The notes below the pieces were generated by a model that was not told where the DNA came from, searched no databases, and worked only from the letters and a program-made list of their open reading frames with translations. From Elusimicrobiota bacterium (GTDB lineage Bacteria > Elusimicrobiota > Elusimicrobia > Elusimicrobiales > Elusimicrobiaceae): DNA of 30,974 bases. The position numbers were made by a program, and so were the translations under genes. The DNA lies in the NCBI GenBank assembly GCA_023398295.1, contig JAEWSL010000002.1:1-30974 (forward strand), in the 5' to 3' direction. Positions 16,439 through 23,845 of this stretch are shown in pieces; the first letter of the stretch is position 1, and each line of letters starts with the position of its first letter.

Positions 16439-17554
16439 TTACTTTACGGCGGGATAAAGCGCGCCTAAAATAACTTTGCGTTTTGCGCCTGTTGCCGACG
16501 GACAAGAGGAAGGTTTGCCCTCCAAAGTTCGCCACGCAAAATAGGCAAAAGCCGCCGCCTCTTTTGCCATGGGGTGTATGCCGGCCTGTTCAAGACTGAT
16601 AACTTTTACGCCTTTTAACAAAGAAGACAAAAATTTAATAAGCGTCTTATTATAAACGCCGCCGCCGCTTACGATAAGCAGGCGGGCTTTCCTGTTTTTC
16701 TGTTTGTTTAAGATAAACTTCTCTATGCTTTTTGCAATTATAAGAGCCGTTAAATAGGTAATTGTGGATATATCTTTTTTATCGGGCGCGGGAAAATGTG
16801 TTTTTATGAAAGGCTCGGCGTAAGAGCTGCGCTCCAAAGACAAAGGCGGGCGCGGGCCTATAAAAAGCTTAAGCAGGCTTTGCGCTTTTTTTACGTCGGG
16901 CGGGCAAAACGCGCCAAGGCGGCCGTCCTTATCAAATTTAAGCCGCCCTTTGGAAAGCAAATTGACGGCCGCGTCTATCATAACATTGCCCGGCCCGATG
17001 TCAAAACCAAACGTTTTAAGGCCCGCGCCCGTAAGCGCGACATTGGAAATGCCGCCTATATTTAAGAGCAGCTGCGGCGCGGCCGAGCCAAACAAAAACT
17101 CGTCAAAAGCGGGCATAAGCGGCGCGCCCGAGCCGCAGACCGCTATATCGGCCGCGCGGAAATTATAAACTACGGGGACATTAAAACGCTGCGCCAGAAA
17201 AGCGGCCTCGCCTATCTGCAGAGTGTTGGGAAATTTATCCTGCGGATTATGGAACACTGTCTGCCCGTGGGAGCCTATTACCAAAATGTCTTCTTTTTTA
17301 ATCTTAAATTCCTTAATAAATTTGGCGACGGTATCCGCATATAGAAGGCCGAGCTCAAAATTAAGCGCGCTCAAAGCGGGGGCTTTACAGTTGAGCGCGC
17401 CTAAAATTTTATCCTGAAGCTTTTTTGAGTACGGGTAGTTTTTGAAGCAGTCTATTTTACGCCTGCGCGCGTCAAAAGCGCAGACGGTAAGCCCGTCCGC
17501 CGAAGTGCCGCTCATAAGCCCGAGGGCCAAAAATCCCCGTTTGTTTTTTGCCAT
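16439..17554 (-). CDS. anmK: Anhydro-N-acetylmuramic acid kinase
   Basis: AnmK cleaves the 1,6-anhydro bond of anhydroMurNAc and phosphorylates it to MurNAc-6-phosphate, the substrate of MurQ. The 371-aa protein matches the family length. Seen: GLMSGTSADG at 12-21 (phosphate-binding), GSHGQTVFHNP, LLNIGGISN, FDIGPGNVMIDA with the family's catalytic Asp region, and LLIVSGGGVYNKTL. ATG at 17554 lies 11 bases after the murQ stop; its weak AGGA ribosome site touches that stop, so translation is probably coupled. Flanked by murQ and nagZ, it completes a three-step anhydromuropeptide sugar pathway. Confidence 0.96.
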   Translation of the reverse strand: MAKNKRGFLALGLMSGTSADGLTVCAFDARRRKIDCFKNYPYSKKLQDKILGALNCKAPALSALNFELGLLYADTVAKFIKEFKIKKEDILVIGSHGQTVFHNPQDKFPNTLQIGEAAFLAQRFNVPVVYNFRAADIAVCGSGAPLMPAFDEFLFGSAAPQLLLNIGGISNVALTGAGLKTFGFDIGPGNVMIDAAVNLLSKGRLKFDKDGRLGAFCPPDVKKAQSLLKLFIGPRPPLSLERSSYAEPFIKTHFPAPDKKDISTITYLTALIIAKSIEKFILNKQKNRKARLLIVSGGGVYNKTLIKFLSSLLKGVKVISLEQAGIHPMAKEAAAFAYFAWRTLEGKPSSCPSATGAKRKVILGALYPAVK

Positions 17555-17565
17555 TAAGAAAAATC

Positions 17566-18450
17566 CTAACCTATAATTTTCCTCAAAAACCCTTTATGTT
17601 TTTTAAGCAGAGCCAAAGCTTTTTTGTAATCGGTCTTCTTCTTTATCATCACTACGGCCGCTTTAACGTTATACTTGGCCTGCTTTGTAATTTTTTCGGC
17701 CTCTTCCTCGGCCGAGGCGGTAATTATTTTCACAAGACGTATCGCTCTTGCGCGCAGCTTGTTGTTGCTGGCGTTTACGTCAACCATATAATTATCGTAA
17801 ACTTTGCCGCAGCGCACCATGGCAAGCGTCGTTATCATATTAAGGGCAAGCTTTGTGGCCGTGCCGGCTTTAAGCCGCGTTGAGCCCGAAACAACTTCCG
17901 CGCCGGTGGGAAGATAAATAAAAACATCGGCGTATTTTGTATTTGCGCCGTCGTTGCAAGCTACCAAAACAGTAGAATATCTTTTCTCTTTTGCCGCTTT
18001 AAGCGCGCCTTGCACGTAAGGCGTGTTGCCGCTGGCCGCAATGCCTATTAAAATATCGCCCTTTTTTGCCGTTTTTAGGAAATCTTGCGCGCCCTGCTCC
18101 ACGCTGTCTTCGGCCCCTTCAACGGATTTATATACGGCGCTGTTTCCGCCGGCTATTATGCCGGTAAAAGCGTTATAATCAACGCTGAACGTAGGAGGGC
18201 ATTCCACCGCTTCCAAAATACCTAAACGGCCGCTTGTCCCTGCGCCCATAAAAATAGTTTTATTGCCCTTCTTATGCGCTTCTTCCACAAGCTGCACGGC
18301 TTTTGCAATTTCTTTCTTTGCGCTTATCACGCATTTTGCCGCCGCCAAACTCTCCTGGTACATCAGGTCAACCATTTTATCTAAAGCAAGCTGGTCTAAG
18401 CCTGCGGTTTTCTTATTTATCTGCTCGGTAGGGCTGAGTTTTGTTTTCAT
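17566..18450 (-). CDS. murQ: N-acetylmuramic acid 6-phosphate etherase
   Basis: MurQ removes the lactyl ether from MurNAc-6-phosphate to give GlcNAc-6-phosphate. The 294-aa SIS-domain protein shows the MurQ-specific motifs GAGTSGRLGILEAVECPPTF (with the catalytic Glu), EGAED (second Glu) and GIAASGNTPYVQGAL, and begins with the typical LSPTEQINKKTAGLD. ATG at 18450 overlaps the stop of the upstream hydrolase gene by ATGA, with GGAGA in front, indicating translational coupling. Finding MurQ and AnmK together means MurNAc is catabolised and not re-used directly through AmgK/MurU, at least by these genes. Confidence 0.97.
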   Translation of the reverse strand: MKTKLSPTEQINKKTAGLDQLALDKMVDLMYQESLAAAKCVISAKKEIAKAVQLVEEAHKKGNKTIFMGAGTSGRLGILEAVECPPTFSVDYNAFTGIIAGGNSAVYKSVEGAEDSVEQGAQDFLKTAKKGDILIGIAASGNTPYVQGALKAAKEKRYSTVLVACNDGANTKYADVFIYLPTGAEVVSGSTRLKAGTATKLALNMITTLAMVRCGKVYDNYMVDVNASNNKLRARAIRLVKIITASAEEEAEKITKQAKYNVKAAVVMIKKKTDYKKALALLKKHKGFLRKIIG

Positions 18451-19283
18451 AAATTCTCCTTTTCCTGCCCCTGCTCCTGCGTAAGAACGCTTGGGGCGGG
18501 CACTGTTTCTATCTCCACAAAATCCGATTCCACCGGCGGCTTCTGCGGCGTTTTAAGCCACTGTAAAACCTCCGGCGTAATATGCTGCTCCAACATAGCC
18601 GCGCCGCTTAAATTATAAGCGGTAAGAAATGTTACCTTGCCTTCCCCGCTAGAGAGAAACGCCGCGTTTCTTATAAAACTTGCCTCCATAAAAAGTTTCT
18701 TATCTTCCGAAGAGACGGCCACCAATACCGGGTTCTTGAATACCTTAATGCCGCTCATGGTCAAAACGTCGCGCATTTTAAGCGAGGGCGTAAGCAAAAG
18801 CACGCCTGCGATATCGGTGTTAAAAATAAGCGCTTTTGCCGCCACGTTTGCGCCCAAACCCGCGCCCATAATAAAAATCTTATCGTTAGTGATGCCTTTT
18901 TTGTTAAGGAAATTTACCGAGCCCGTGACATCGCGCACCATTTTATTAAACTCATTGTCAGAACCTGTTTTTTGAAACTCCGTCTGCACCCCTAAATTTA
19001 CGCTTTGCCCGTGGCCGCGCAGGTCAACGGCAAGCGCGCCGTAACCGCCGTCTTTAAGCTTCTTGATGAAGGGGGAAAAATCTTCCTTGCTGCGGCCTAA
19101 ATCGTGCAACATAAGAACAAAAACGCCGTTTGAGGAAGGCTGATATAAAGCCGAGAGCTGCCAGCCGTCTTCCGTCCCCAGCGTAACATTCTGCTGGCAG
19201 AAAGCCGTCAAAGGCAAAAGCGCGCAGACTATAACGCCAAAGAAAAGGGAAGAAAAAGCCGTCCGCGCACAATTTATTTTCAT
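18447..19283 (-). CDS. Exported alpha/beta-hydrolase-fold protein lacking the nucleophile serine
   Basis: A 278-aa protein with an N-terminal signal-type segment (residues 8-28, ending TAFCQQ) and an alpha/beta-hydrolase core. LMLHDLG (oxyanion strand) is near residue 57, AVDLRGHG near 85, and the elbow reads IFIMGAGLGANVAA at 136-149. In active enzymes the elbow is GxSxG, often GASLGAN; here Gly142 replaces the serine, read directly from the codon GGT. The protein may therefore be a binding or scaffold protein. A sequence error cannot be excluded, although one base would change Gly (GGT) to Ser (AGT). A Pro/Gln/Glu-rich tail follows residue 240. ATG at 19283 has AGGAAG upstream and overlaps the ndk stop by ATGA. 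Confidence 0.8.
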   Translation of the reverse strand: MKINCARTAFSSLFFGVIVCALLPLTAFCQQNVTLGTEDGWQLSALYQPSSNGVFVLMLHDLGRSKEDFSPFIKKLKDGGYGALAVDLRGHGQSVNLGVQTEFQKTGSDNEFNKMVRDVTGSVNFLNKKGITNDKIFIMGAGLGANVAAKALIFNTDIAGVLLLTPSLKMRDVLTMSGIKVFKNPVLVAVSSEDKKLFMEASFIRNAAFLSSGEGKVTFLTAYNLSGAAMLEQHITPEVLQWLKTPQKPPVESDFVEIETVPAPSVLTQEQGQEKENL

Positions 19284-19726
19284 TGAACTACTTCCTGCGG
19301 TTTGAACCAAAGGTTAATTTCCCTCTCGGCGTCTTCTTTTGAGCCCGAAGCGTGCACGCAGTTTTGCATAACGCCGTCTTTTATGCAGCCAAACTGGCCG
19401 CGTATTGTGTAGGGGAAAGCTTTTTCGGGATTGGTAACGCCAAGGAGTTCGCGCACTTTTGCGACCGCATTTTCGCCTTCGTAAACGAAGGCGTAAATGC
19501 GGTGATCTTTCACGCCGTTAAGATCGCCTCGCATAAATCTAATTACGCTGTCCAAAAAAGGCTGGCCCGCCAAGTTTAGGTAATGTTCGCGGGCGAGGGC
19601 TTCGGTTACGACGGCGACTTTGGCCGCCTTCATCTCAAGCCCCAAATTTTCTATTCTGTCTAATATAATACCCGTAATTTTTTTGCTGATAGCGTCGGGT
19701 TTTATCAGGATAAGTGTTTTTTCCAT
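19280..19726 (-). CDS. ndk: Nucleoside diphosphate kinase
   Basis: Ndk balances nucleoside triphosphates by phosphate transfer through an active-site histidine. The 148-aa protein begins MEKTLILIKPDA and has the active-site region NCVHASGS with His125 (NxxHGSDS in most species), then EREINLWF. Between the usual RFM and AFVYEG the protein carries RGDLNGVKDHR where common forms have a short SGP, so it is a longer-loop variant. ATG at 19726 has no Shine-Dalgarno sequence; a perfect TATAAT ends six bases upstream (19733-19738), so the message may begin at the start codon. It is the first gene of the hydrolase-murQ-anmK-nagZ run, 39 bases after the EamA gene. Confidence 0.93.
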   Translation of the reverse strand: MEKTLILIKPDAISKKITGIILDRIENLGLEMKAAKVAVVTEALAREHYLNLAGQPFLDSVIRFMRGDLNGVKDHRIYAFVYEGENAVAKVRELLGVTNPEKAFPYTIRGQFGCIKDGVMQNCVHASGSKEDAEREINLWFKPQEVVQ

Positions 19727-19732
19727 ATTCTT

Positions 19733-19738
19733 ATTATA
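19733..19738 (-). promoter_or_regulatory. -10 element directly upstream of ndk (leaderless-type spacing)
   Basis: The minus strand reads TATAAT followed by AAGAAT and then the ATG. A start site seven bases after the -10 would fall on the A of the start codon. No good -35 is visible, so transcription may also come through from the EamA gene. Confidence 0.4.
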
Positions 19739-19765
19739 TAACAAAAAGCAAACTTAGGCTTTCTA

Positions 19766-20671
19766 TCAGGCTTTTGCGGGAAGGGGAGTTTTGTCAAACT
19801 GTATTAAAAACAGGCTTACTATAATTACCAGCATGCCGGCGACTTCATAATAATCCGGCGCGCGGCCGTTAAAAAGGAAGTCCGTGCCGACCGCAATAAA
19901 AGGCACCGCATAGCTTGCAAGGCTGGCCTTAAGCGCGCCCCACGCCTTAAGCAGCTTAAAGAGCAAAAGCAAAGCCGCAGCGGAAGAAAATATGCCCACG
20001 TATAAAATTGCGCCGAGCATCTTTATATCGCCCAGTCTTTGCCAGTCAACCTGACGGCCGCAGAGCAAAAAAACCGCCAGTAAAAAAACCGAGCTGAAAA
20101 AATACTGCTGGAAAATATTTTGCTCCTCGCTGATATCCTTATCCAAAATATATTTGGTAAGCACATTGCCCGCCGCGTAGCAGGCGGCCATTATTAAAAG
20201 CGAAAGCGAACCGTATAAAACGCTTGCGTCAAGACATTTATAAAATTGCTCCAACGCGGGCTTAAATAAAAAAAGCAAACCGCAAAAACCCGTTAATACG
20301 CCTAAAGCTTTACGCCATGTAAAAGCGTCAACGCCTTTTACCGTGCAGGCTGCTATAACAAAAGTCCAAAGGGGAACAGTGCCGTTAAAAATCCCGCCTG
20401 TTCCCGCCGGTATAAACTGCTGGCCCCAGTATAAAAATAAAAAAGGCAGCCCCATAATAAGCCAGCCGGCAAGATACGGTTTCCATGCTTTTGAAAGAGG
20501 CAGAAAAACTTTCTTTTTGCGCGCGCCGTACCAAACGGCAAAAAAGAGCAGCCCTATAAAAGTCCGCAGAAAAGCGCTGAAGAACGGGTCCAGAGAGTTT
20601 ACGTTATATTTAACTCCGACGTACGCCGTCCCCCAGAAAACCGAAAGTAAGATAAAATAGATAAAATTCAT
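19766..20671 (-). CDS. EamA-family (drug/metabolite transporter superfamily) permease
   Basis: A 301-aa inner-membrane protein with about ten hydrophobic segments in two five-helix EamA repeats (roughly 4-140 and 150-290). The first repeat starts MNFIYFILLSVFWGTAYVGVKYNV, typical of the family (FWGxxF then a conserved Pro in SLDPFFSAFLRT), and the pattern recurs at residues 150-190 and 260-290. The substrate of this family cannot be read from sequence. Its place between the recycling enzymes and the AmpG-like permease suggests a link to cell-wall sugars or peptides, but that is speculation. It is transcribed divergently from the 20755 gene. Confidence 0.88.
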   Translation of the reverse strand: MNFIYFILLSVFWGTAYVGVKYNVNSLDPFFSAFLRTFIGLLFFAVWYGARKKKVFLPLSKAWKPYLAGWLIMGLPFLFLYWGQQFIPAGTGGIFNGTVPLWTFVIAACTVKGVDAFTWRKALGVLTGFCGLLFLFKPALEQFYKCLDASVLYGSLSLLIMAACYAAGNVLTKYILDKDISEEQNIFQQYFFSSVFLLAVFLLCGRQVDWQRLGDIKMLGAILYVGIFSSAAALLLLFKLLKAWGALKASLASYAVPFIAVGTDFLFNGRAPDYYEVAGMLVIIVSLFLIQFDKTPLPAKA

Positions 20672-20704
20672 ATGTCCGTTCCGTTTGTTTTTTTATATTA
20701 TATA

Positions 20705-20713
20705 TGGTATAAA
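20705..20713 (+). promoter_or_regulatory. Extended -10 promoter for the secreted protein and AmpG-like permease genes
   Basis: TGGTATAAA at 20705-20713 is an extended -10 in the divergent gap after the EamA start; an A/T-rich stretch precedes it. The transcript would have about a 35-base leader before the GTG start. Confidence 0.4.
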
Positions 20714-20754
20714 ATGTGGACGCTTGTTGTGAACTCTTTTAAGCGGGGACTATC

Positions 20755-21561
20755 GTGCCAAAAAGACTTTTTTTAACGTTTATTTTCTGTTTTTGTCTGC
20801 TTTCTCTTAACGCTTTTAACGCCGAGAGCGAGTTGCGAGAACAAAAAGAAAGCGACCTTTTTGTAACCTCCCAAAAAGCCGATATCACCATAGTGCAGGC
20901 CAAGCCCGAACAGACGCCCATGATATATTGGAACAAAAAACTCTGCGAAGTTAAGATAAATCAGGACGCGCCCACTCTAACCAAAATTACCATAACCCCG
21001 CTTAAACAAAACTCTTTTTTGCAAAAAATATTTTTTATATCGCACGGCGCGTGCAGCGTAAAAGTAACGGTTTGGGAAAATAAAAATATTTTTGCCTCTT
21101 CTGAAAAAGGGGACATAAGATTATTTTCGGTAAAAGCAAAAAGTACCAAGCTTTATACCACAAGAGGAGTAATAGAAGTATCCGACCATATCGGCAGCCT
21201 CTCCGCCGAAACGCTGACAAACAGGATAACCGTAAAAAATCTCCTCGCTCCCGTTCTTAATATAAAAACCGCCGGCGGCAGCGCTTCGGCAACAGGCATT
21301 ATAAGCCAGATAAATATTTTTAACACAAGCGCAAATTCCAAGTTGCAGGGCGCGTTTGAAAATTTGCATTTTTATTCTTCCGAAGGCGACCTTAAAGCAA
21401 AACTTTTGCAGGCCCCGCAGGGACCTTTAGATATTTACGCGCATTCCGTATCGGGAAATATAAAAATAGAACTGCCCGCAAAAACCGCTTTGGACGCGGC
21501 GCAAAATAATATTGACGTGCGCTCAATTTACGGCGCGGCCGATATAACTATAGGAGAATAA
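20755..21561 (+). CDS. Secreted hypothetical protein with repeated beta-strand pattern (DUF4097-like)
   Basis: A 268-aa protein with a signal peptide (basic start MPKRLF, hydrophobic core, cleavage near LNAFNA). The rest is a series of short alternating-hydrophobic strands (LYTTRGVIEVSDHIGSLSAETL, NIKTAGGSASATG, LHFYSSEGDLKAKLL, IYAHSVSGNIKIELP, IDVRSIYGAADITIGE). This is the pattern of DUF4097/adhesin-like right-handed beta-helix proteins. The periodic S-x-G-x-I units resemble that family, but I make no functional claim. The start is GTG at 20755, with GCGGGGA upstream. Its stop runs directly into the next start (TAAATG), so it is co-translated with the AmpG-like permease and probably sits in the periplasm. 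Confidence 0.7.
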   Translation: MPKRLFLTFIFCFCLLSLNAFNAESELREQKESDLFVTSQKADITIVQAKPEQTPMIYWNKKLCEVKINQDAPTLTKITITPLKQNSFLQKIFFISHGACSVKVTVWENKNIFASSEKGDIRLFSVKAKSTKLYTTRGVIEVSDHIGSLSAETLTNRITVKNLLAPVLNIKTAGGSASATGIISQINIFNTSANSKLQGAFENLHFYSSEGDLKAKLLQAPQGPLDIYAHSVSGNIKIELPAKTALDAAQNNIDVRSIYGAADITIGE

Positions 21562-22821
21562 ATGCCCTCATCAAATCAAACCGCCTGGTCCTTTGTGCCG
21601 ACCACATATTTCGCCGAAGGCCTGCCCTACATTATCATTAACGTCTTAAGCGCGGCCGTTTACACCTCGCTTAACATACCAAACGATGTGTTTATTTTCT
21701 GGACGTCATGGCTCTATCTGCCTTGGGTGATAAAAATGTTTTGGAGTCCTTTTGTAGATTCCTATTCCACCAAACGCAAATGGCTGCTTGCAAGCCAGGT
21801 GCTGCTTGCCGCAGTCTTTTTACTGGTCGCTTTAAGTTTTAACTTAAACAGCTTCTTTACGGCTTCCTTATGCGGGTTTTTGGCGGGCGCAATAATTTCC
21901 GCCACGCAGGATATTGCAACCGACGGTTTTTATATGCTTGCCCTTGACCAGAAACAGCAGGCTTTCTTCGTCGGCATAAGGACTTTGTTTTACAGGCTTG
22001 CCATGATCGCCGGCGGCGGCGCTTTGCCGATACTTGCCGGCTATTTGCAAAAACAGACGGGGAATATGAAATTTGCCTGGTCCGTTACTCTTGGCGCGGC
22101 GGGGATTTTATTCTTTTTATTTTACGCGTGGCATTTGTTTATTTTGCCTAAACCCGCAGAAGATAAACCCGTCAAAACCGCAACGGAACGCCCGCTTAAA
22201 AATTTCAAGGCTTCTTTCAAAAGTTATTTTACCCAGCCGCATATCTGGACCGTTTTGGCCTTTATACTGCTTTACCGCGTCGGCGAAGCTTTGCTTGAAA
22301 AAATTACCACTCCCTTTTTGCTGCGCCCCGTAAGCGAGGGCGCAATGGGCTTAACCCTTCACACCTTCGGCCTTATAAAAGGCACTTACGGCATGATTGC
22401 AATAATAGCCGGCAATATCTTAGGCGGTTTTTTGCTTTCCCGCTTTGGCTTTAGAAAATGTATTTGGCCGTTTGCCCTTGCGCTTACCGTGCCTAACTTA
22501 GTTTATCTCTATATGGCTTACGCGCACCCTGCGCCGTCGGTAATAGGCTTGCTTCTGGTGGCCGAGCAGTTTGGCTACGGTCTCGGTTTTATGGCTTTTA
22601 CCGTGTTTGTAATGAATATTTGCGAGGGGAATTTTAAGACTTCGCATTATGCCATCTCTACAGGAATTATGGCGCTGGGTATGATGATACCGGGTATGTT
22701 AAGCGGCTTCCTGCAAATGCATTTCGGTTATAAAATGTTTTATTGGATAGTAGCCGTGTGCAGCGTGCCAGGACTGCTTACCGTTCCCTTTATTCTCAAA
22801 ATACCCGCAACCCAAAAATAG
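21562..22821 (+). CDS. ampG: AmpG-like muropeptide permease (major facilitator superfamily)
   Basis: AmpG imports GlcNAc-anhydromuropeptides from the periplasm. The 419-aa protein has about 12 hydrophobic segments and family features: YFAEGLPYIIIN at residues 17-28, WVIKMFWSPFVDSYSTKRKW in the first cytoplasmic loop, and SATQDIATDGFYMLAL (like QDIAxDA in AmpG). It is shorter than the 14-helix E. coli AmpG (491 aa) and closer to the 12-helix forms of other phyla. Substrate assignment is supported by nagZ, anmK and murQ on the other side of the divergent promoter region. ATG at 21562 follows the upstream stop directly, with GGAGA inside the preceding gene's end. No terminator is seen; a repeat element starts 13 bases later. 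Confidence 0.82.
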   Translation: MPSSNQTAWSFVPTTYFAEGLPYIIINVLSAAVYTSLNIPNDVFIFWTSWLYLPWVIKMFWSPFVDSYSTKRKWLLASQVLLAAVFLLVALSFNLNSFFTASLCGFLAGAIISATQDIATDGFYMLALDQKQQAFFVGIRTLFYRLAMIAGGGALPILAGYLQKQTGNMKFAWSVTLGAAGILFFLFYAWHLFILPKPAEDKPVKTATERPLKNFKASFKSYFTQPHIWTVLAFILLYRVGEALLEKITTPFLLRPVSEGAMGLTLHTFGLIKGTYGMIAIIAGNILGGFLLSRFGFRKCIWPFALALTVPNLVYLYMAYAHPAPSVIGLLLVAEQFGYGLGFMAFTVFVMNICEGNFKTSHYAISTGIMALGMMIPGMLSGFLQMHFGYKMFYWIVAVCSVPGLLTVPFILKIPATQK

Positions 22822-22834
22822 TTTTTTTTGGCTT

Positions 22835-23000
22835 GCGCGCCAACGGCGCGCCATATGCAAATTAGCTAAACAATGCAAATTACAAGCTTCGCTTTCTCTG
22901 GCTGTGCGCTAGGGCGCACGCTCAACAAATAAGCTAAATCTGGCAAATGCCAAGCTTCGCTTTTCCAGTTAAAAAGCAGATTGTTTTGCGCTTGAAATAA
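22835..23000. repeat. Repeat element copy 3: two tandem hairpin modules
   Basis: Module one has GCGCGCC/GGCGCGC (22835-22851), then AAATTAGCTAA, TGCAAATTACAAGCTTCGCTT. Module two has GTGCGC/GCGCAC (22904-22919), then AAATAAGCTAA, GGCAAATGCCAAGCTTCGCTT. Each unit is about 70 bases. The first matches the start of copy 1 (8828) and the second the start of copy 2 (14580). The downstream half of the element (42-base hairpin and following stems) is absent here. The element lies between the AmpG-like gene and the tRNA promoter. Confidence 0.75.
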
Positions 23001-23031
23001 TTTTATGTTACGATAAGAATGTCGTTAGTGT

Positions 23032-23061
23032 TTGACTAGCGCGAAGCTAAAAAGATACAAT
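23032..23061 (+). promoter_or_regulatory. tRNA-Asp promoter
   Basis: TTGACT (23032-23037) and TACAAT (23056-23061) are 18 bases apart, with a start expected about eight bases before the mature tRNA. Confidence 0.6.
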
Positions 23062-23075
23062 ATATAAGGATTTCA

Positions 23076-23150
23076 GGAGTCATGGTGTAGCCTGGTTAAC
23101 ACGCTGCCCTGTCAAGGCAGAGACCGCGGGTTCAAATCCCGTTGACTCCG
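23076..23150 (+). tRNA. tRNA-Asp, anticodon GTC
   Basis: The cloverleaf is complete. The acceptor stem GGAGTCA pairs with TGACTCC. The D arm contains AGCCTGGTTAACA. The anticodon stem CTGCC/GGCAG has loop CTGTCAA and anticodon GTC at 23111-23113. The T arm is GCGGG-TTCAAAT-CCCGT, and the discriminator is G, an aspartate identity base. The CCA end is not encoded. Confidence 0.97.
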
Positions 23151-23160
23151 TATTAATTTG

Positions 23161-23184
23161 AGCCCCGCGCAAGCGGGGTTTTTT
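23161..23184 (+). terminator. Terminator after tRNA-Asp
   Basis: CCCCGC-GCAA-GCGGGG followed by six T. It lies 11 bases past the tRNA end. Confidence 0.9.
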
Positions 23185-23245
23185 AATTATGCGGACAATT
23201 TTTACTTTCAAAAAATATTCTAGAAATATTTGGCTTGCAAACGCT

Positions 23246-23274
23246 TTGTAAATTTTTGTTTAATAGTGTATAAT
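23246..23274 (+). promoter_or_regulatory. Promoter of the 133-aa lipoprotein gene
   Basis: TTGTAA (23246-23251), 17 bases, then a perfect TATAAT (23269-23274). The predicted start leaves a leader of only about 12 bases, nearly all ribosome site (GGAGG at 23281-23285). Confidence 0.65.
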
Positions 23275-23292
23275 TTCTATGGAGGATAAACT

Positions 23293-23694
23293 ATGAAAAA
23301 TCTTATATTGCTTACGGCGGCGCTTTTTATATGCGCCTGCAATCAGGCCCCTTCTGAACCTGTTTATGAAAAAACAAATGCGGAAGACGGGCAGGAACTT
23401 TCTTCCTCTTCTGCCGTGCAAAACGACTACGAAAAAATCAGCGCTGTTCTAAATAAAGCCTTACTGAGCGGTTCTAAAGAAGATTTTGAAAAAGCTCTGC
23501 CTTTGGCAAAAGCTTCCGACGGCGTTGAGAATGCCTGGATTGACGGCAATACCTTTTACATAAAATACACAACCGGCGGGGTAATAACTTGGCCTATGAC
23601 TATGCCTAAAACGCAAACGGCCAAAGCATCTTCGTCTGTATCGCCGGCGCCAAGTAAAAGCGTAAAAGAGGAAAGTCCCGACAAAAACAATTAA
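23293..23694 (+). CDS. Small predicted lipoprotein of unknown function
   Basis: 133 aa. The first 16 residues (MKNLILLTAALFICAC) form a short lipoprotein signal, with Cys16 as the acylated residue after I-C-A. The mature part is acidic and Ser/Ala/Lys-rich, with a small structured centre (DGVENAWIDGNTFYIKYTTGGVITWPM) and a low-complexity tail (ASSSVSPAPSKSVKEESPDKNN). I do not recognise a family. A single-gene unit: its own promoter, a strong GGAGG, and a strong terminator after the stop. Confidence 0.8.
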   Translation: MKNLILLTAALFICACNQAPSEPVYEKTNAEDGQELSSSSAVQNDYEKISAVLNKALLSGSKEDFEKALPLAKASDGVENAWIDGNTFYIKYTTGGVITWPMTMPKTQTAKASSSVSPAPSKSVKEESPDKNN

Positions 23695-23721
23695 ACGGCT
23701 TGCTTAATATTTATATTCCGC

Positions 23722-23756
23722 AGACAGACAGCCTTAAAAAGGCTGTCTGTCTTTTT
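23722..23756 (+). terminator. Strong intrinsic terminator after the small lipoprotein gene
   Basis: A 14-bp perfect stem (AGACAGACAGCCTT with its complement, three-base loop) followed by five T. Confidence 0.92.
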
Positions 23757-23798
23757 AGGAGGGCGCTTTTTTGAGCAATACTTTAACTGCCGCACATT

Positions 23799-23807
23799 TG
23801 CTATAAT
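23799..23807 (+). promoter_or_regulatory. Extended -10 promoter of the DUF805 gene
   Basis: TGCTATAAT is a perfect -10 with the TGn extension. No convincing -35 lies at standard spacing. The transcript start would lie about 30 bases before the ATG, with AAGGAG at 23835-23840. Confidence 0.55.
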
Positions 23808-23845
23808 ACCTGCGTAATGCATCTTAATATATTTAAGGAGATACT

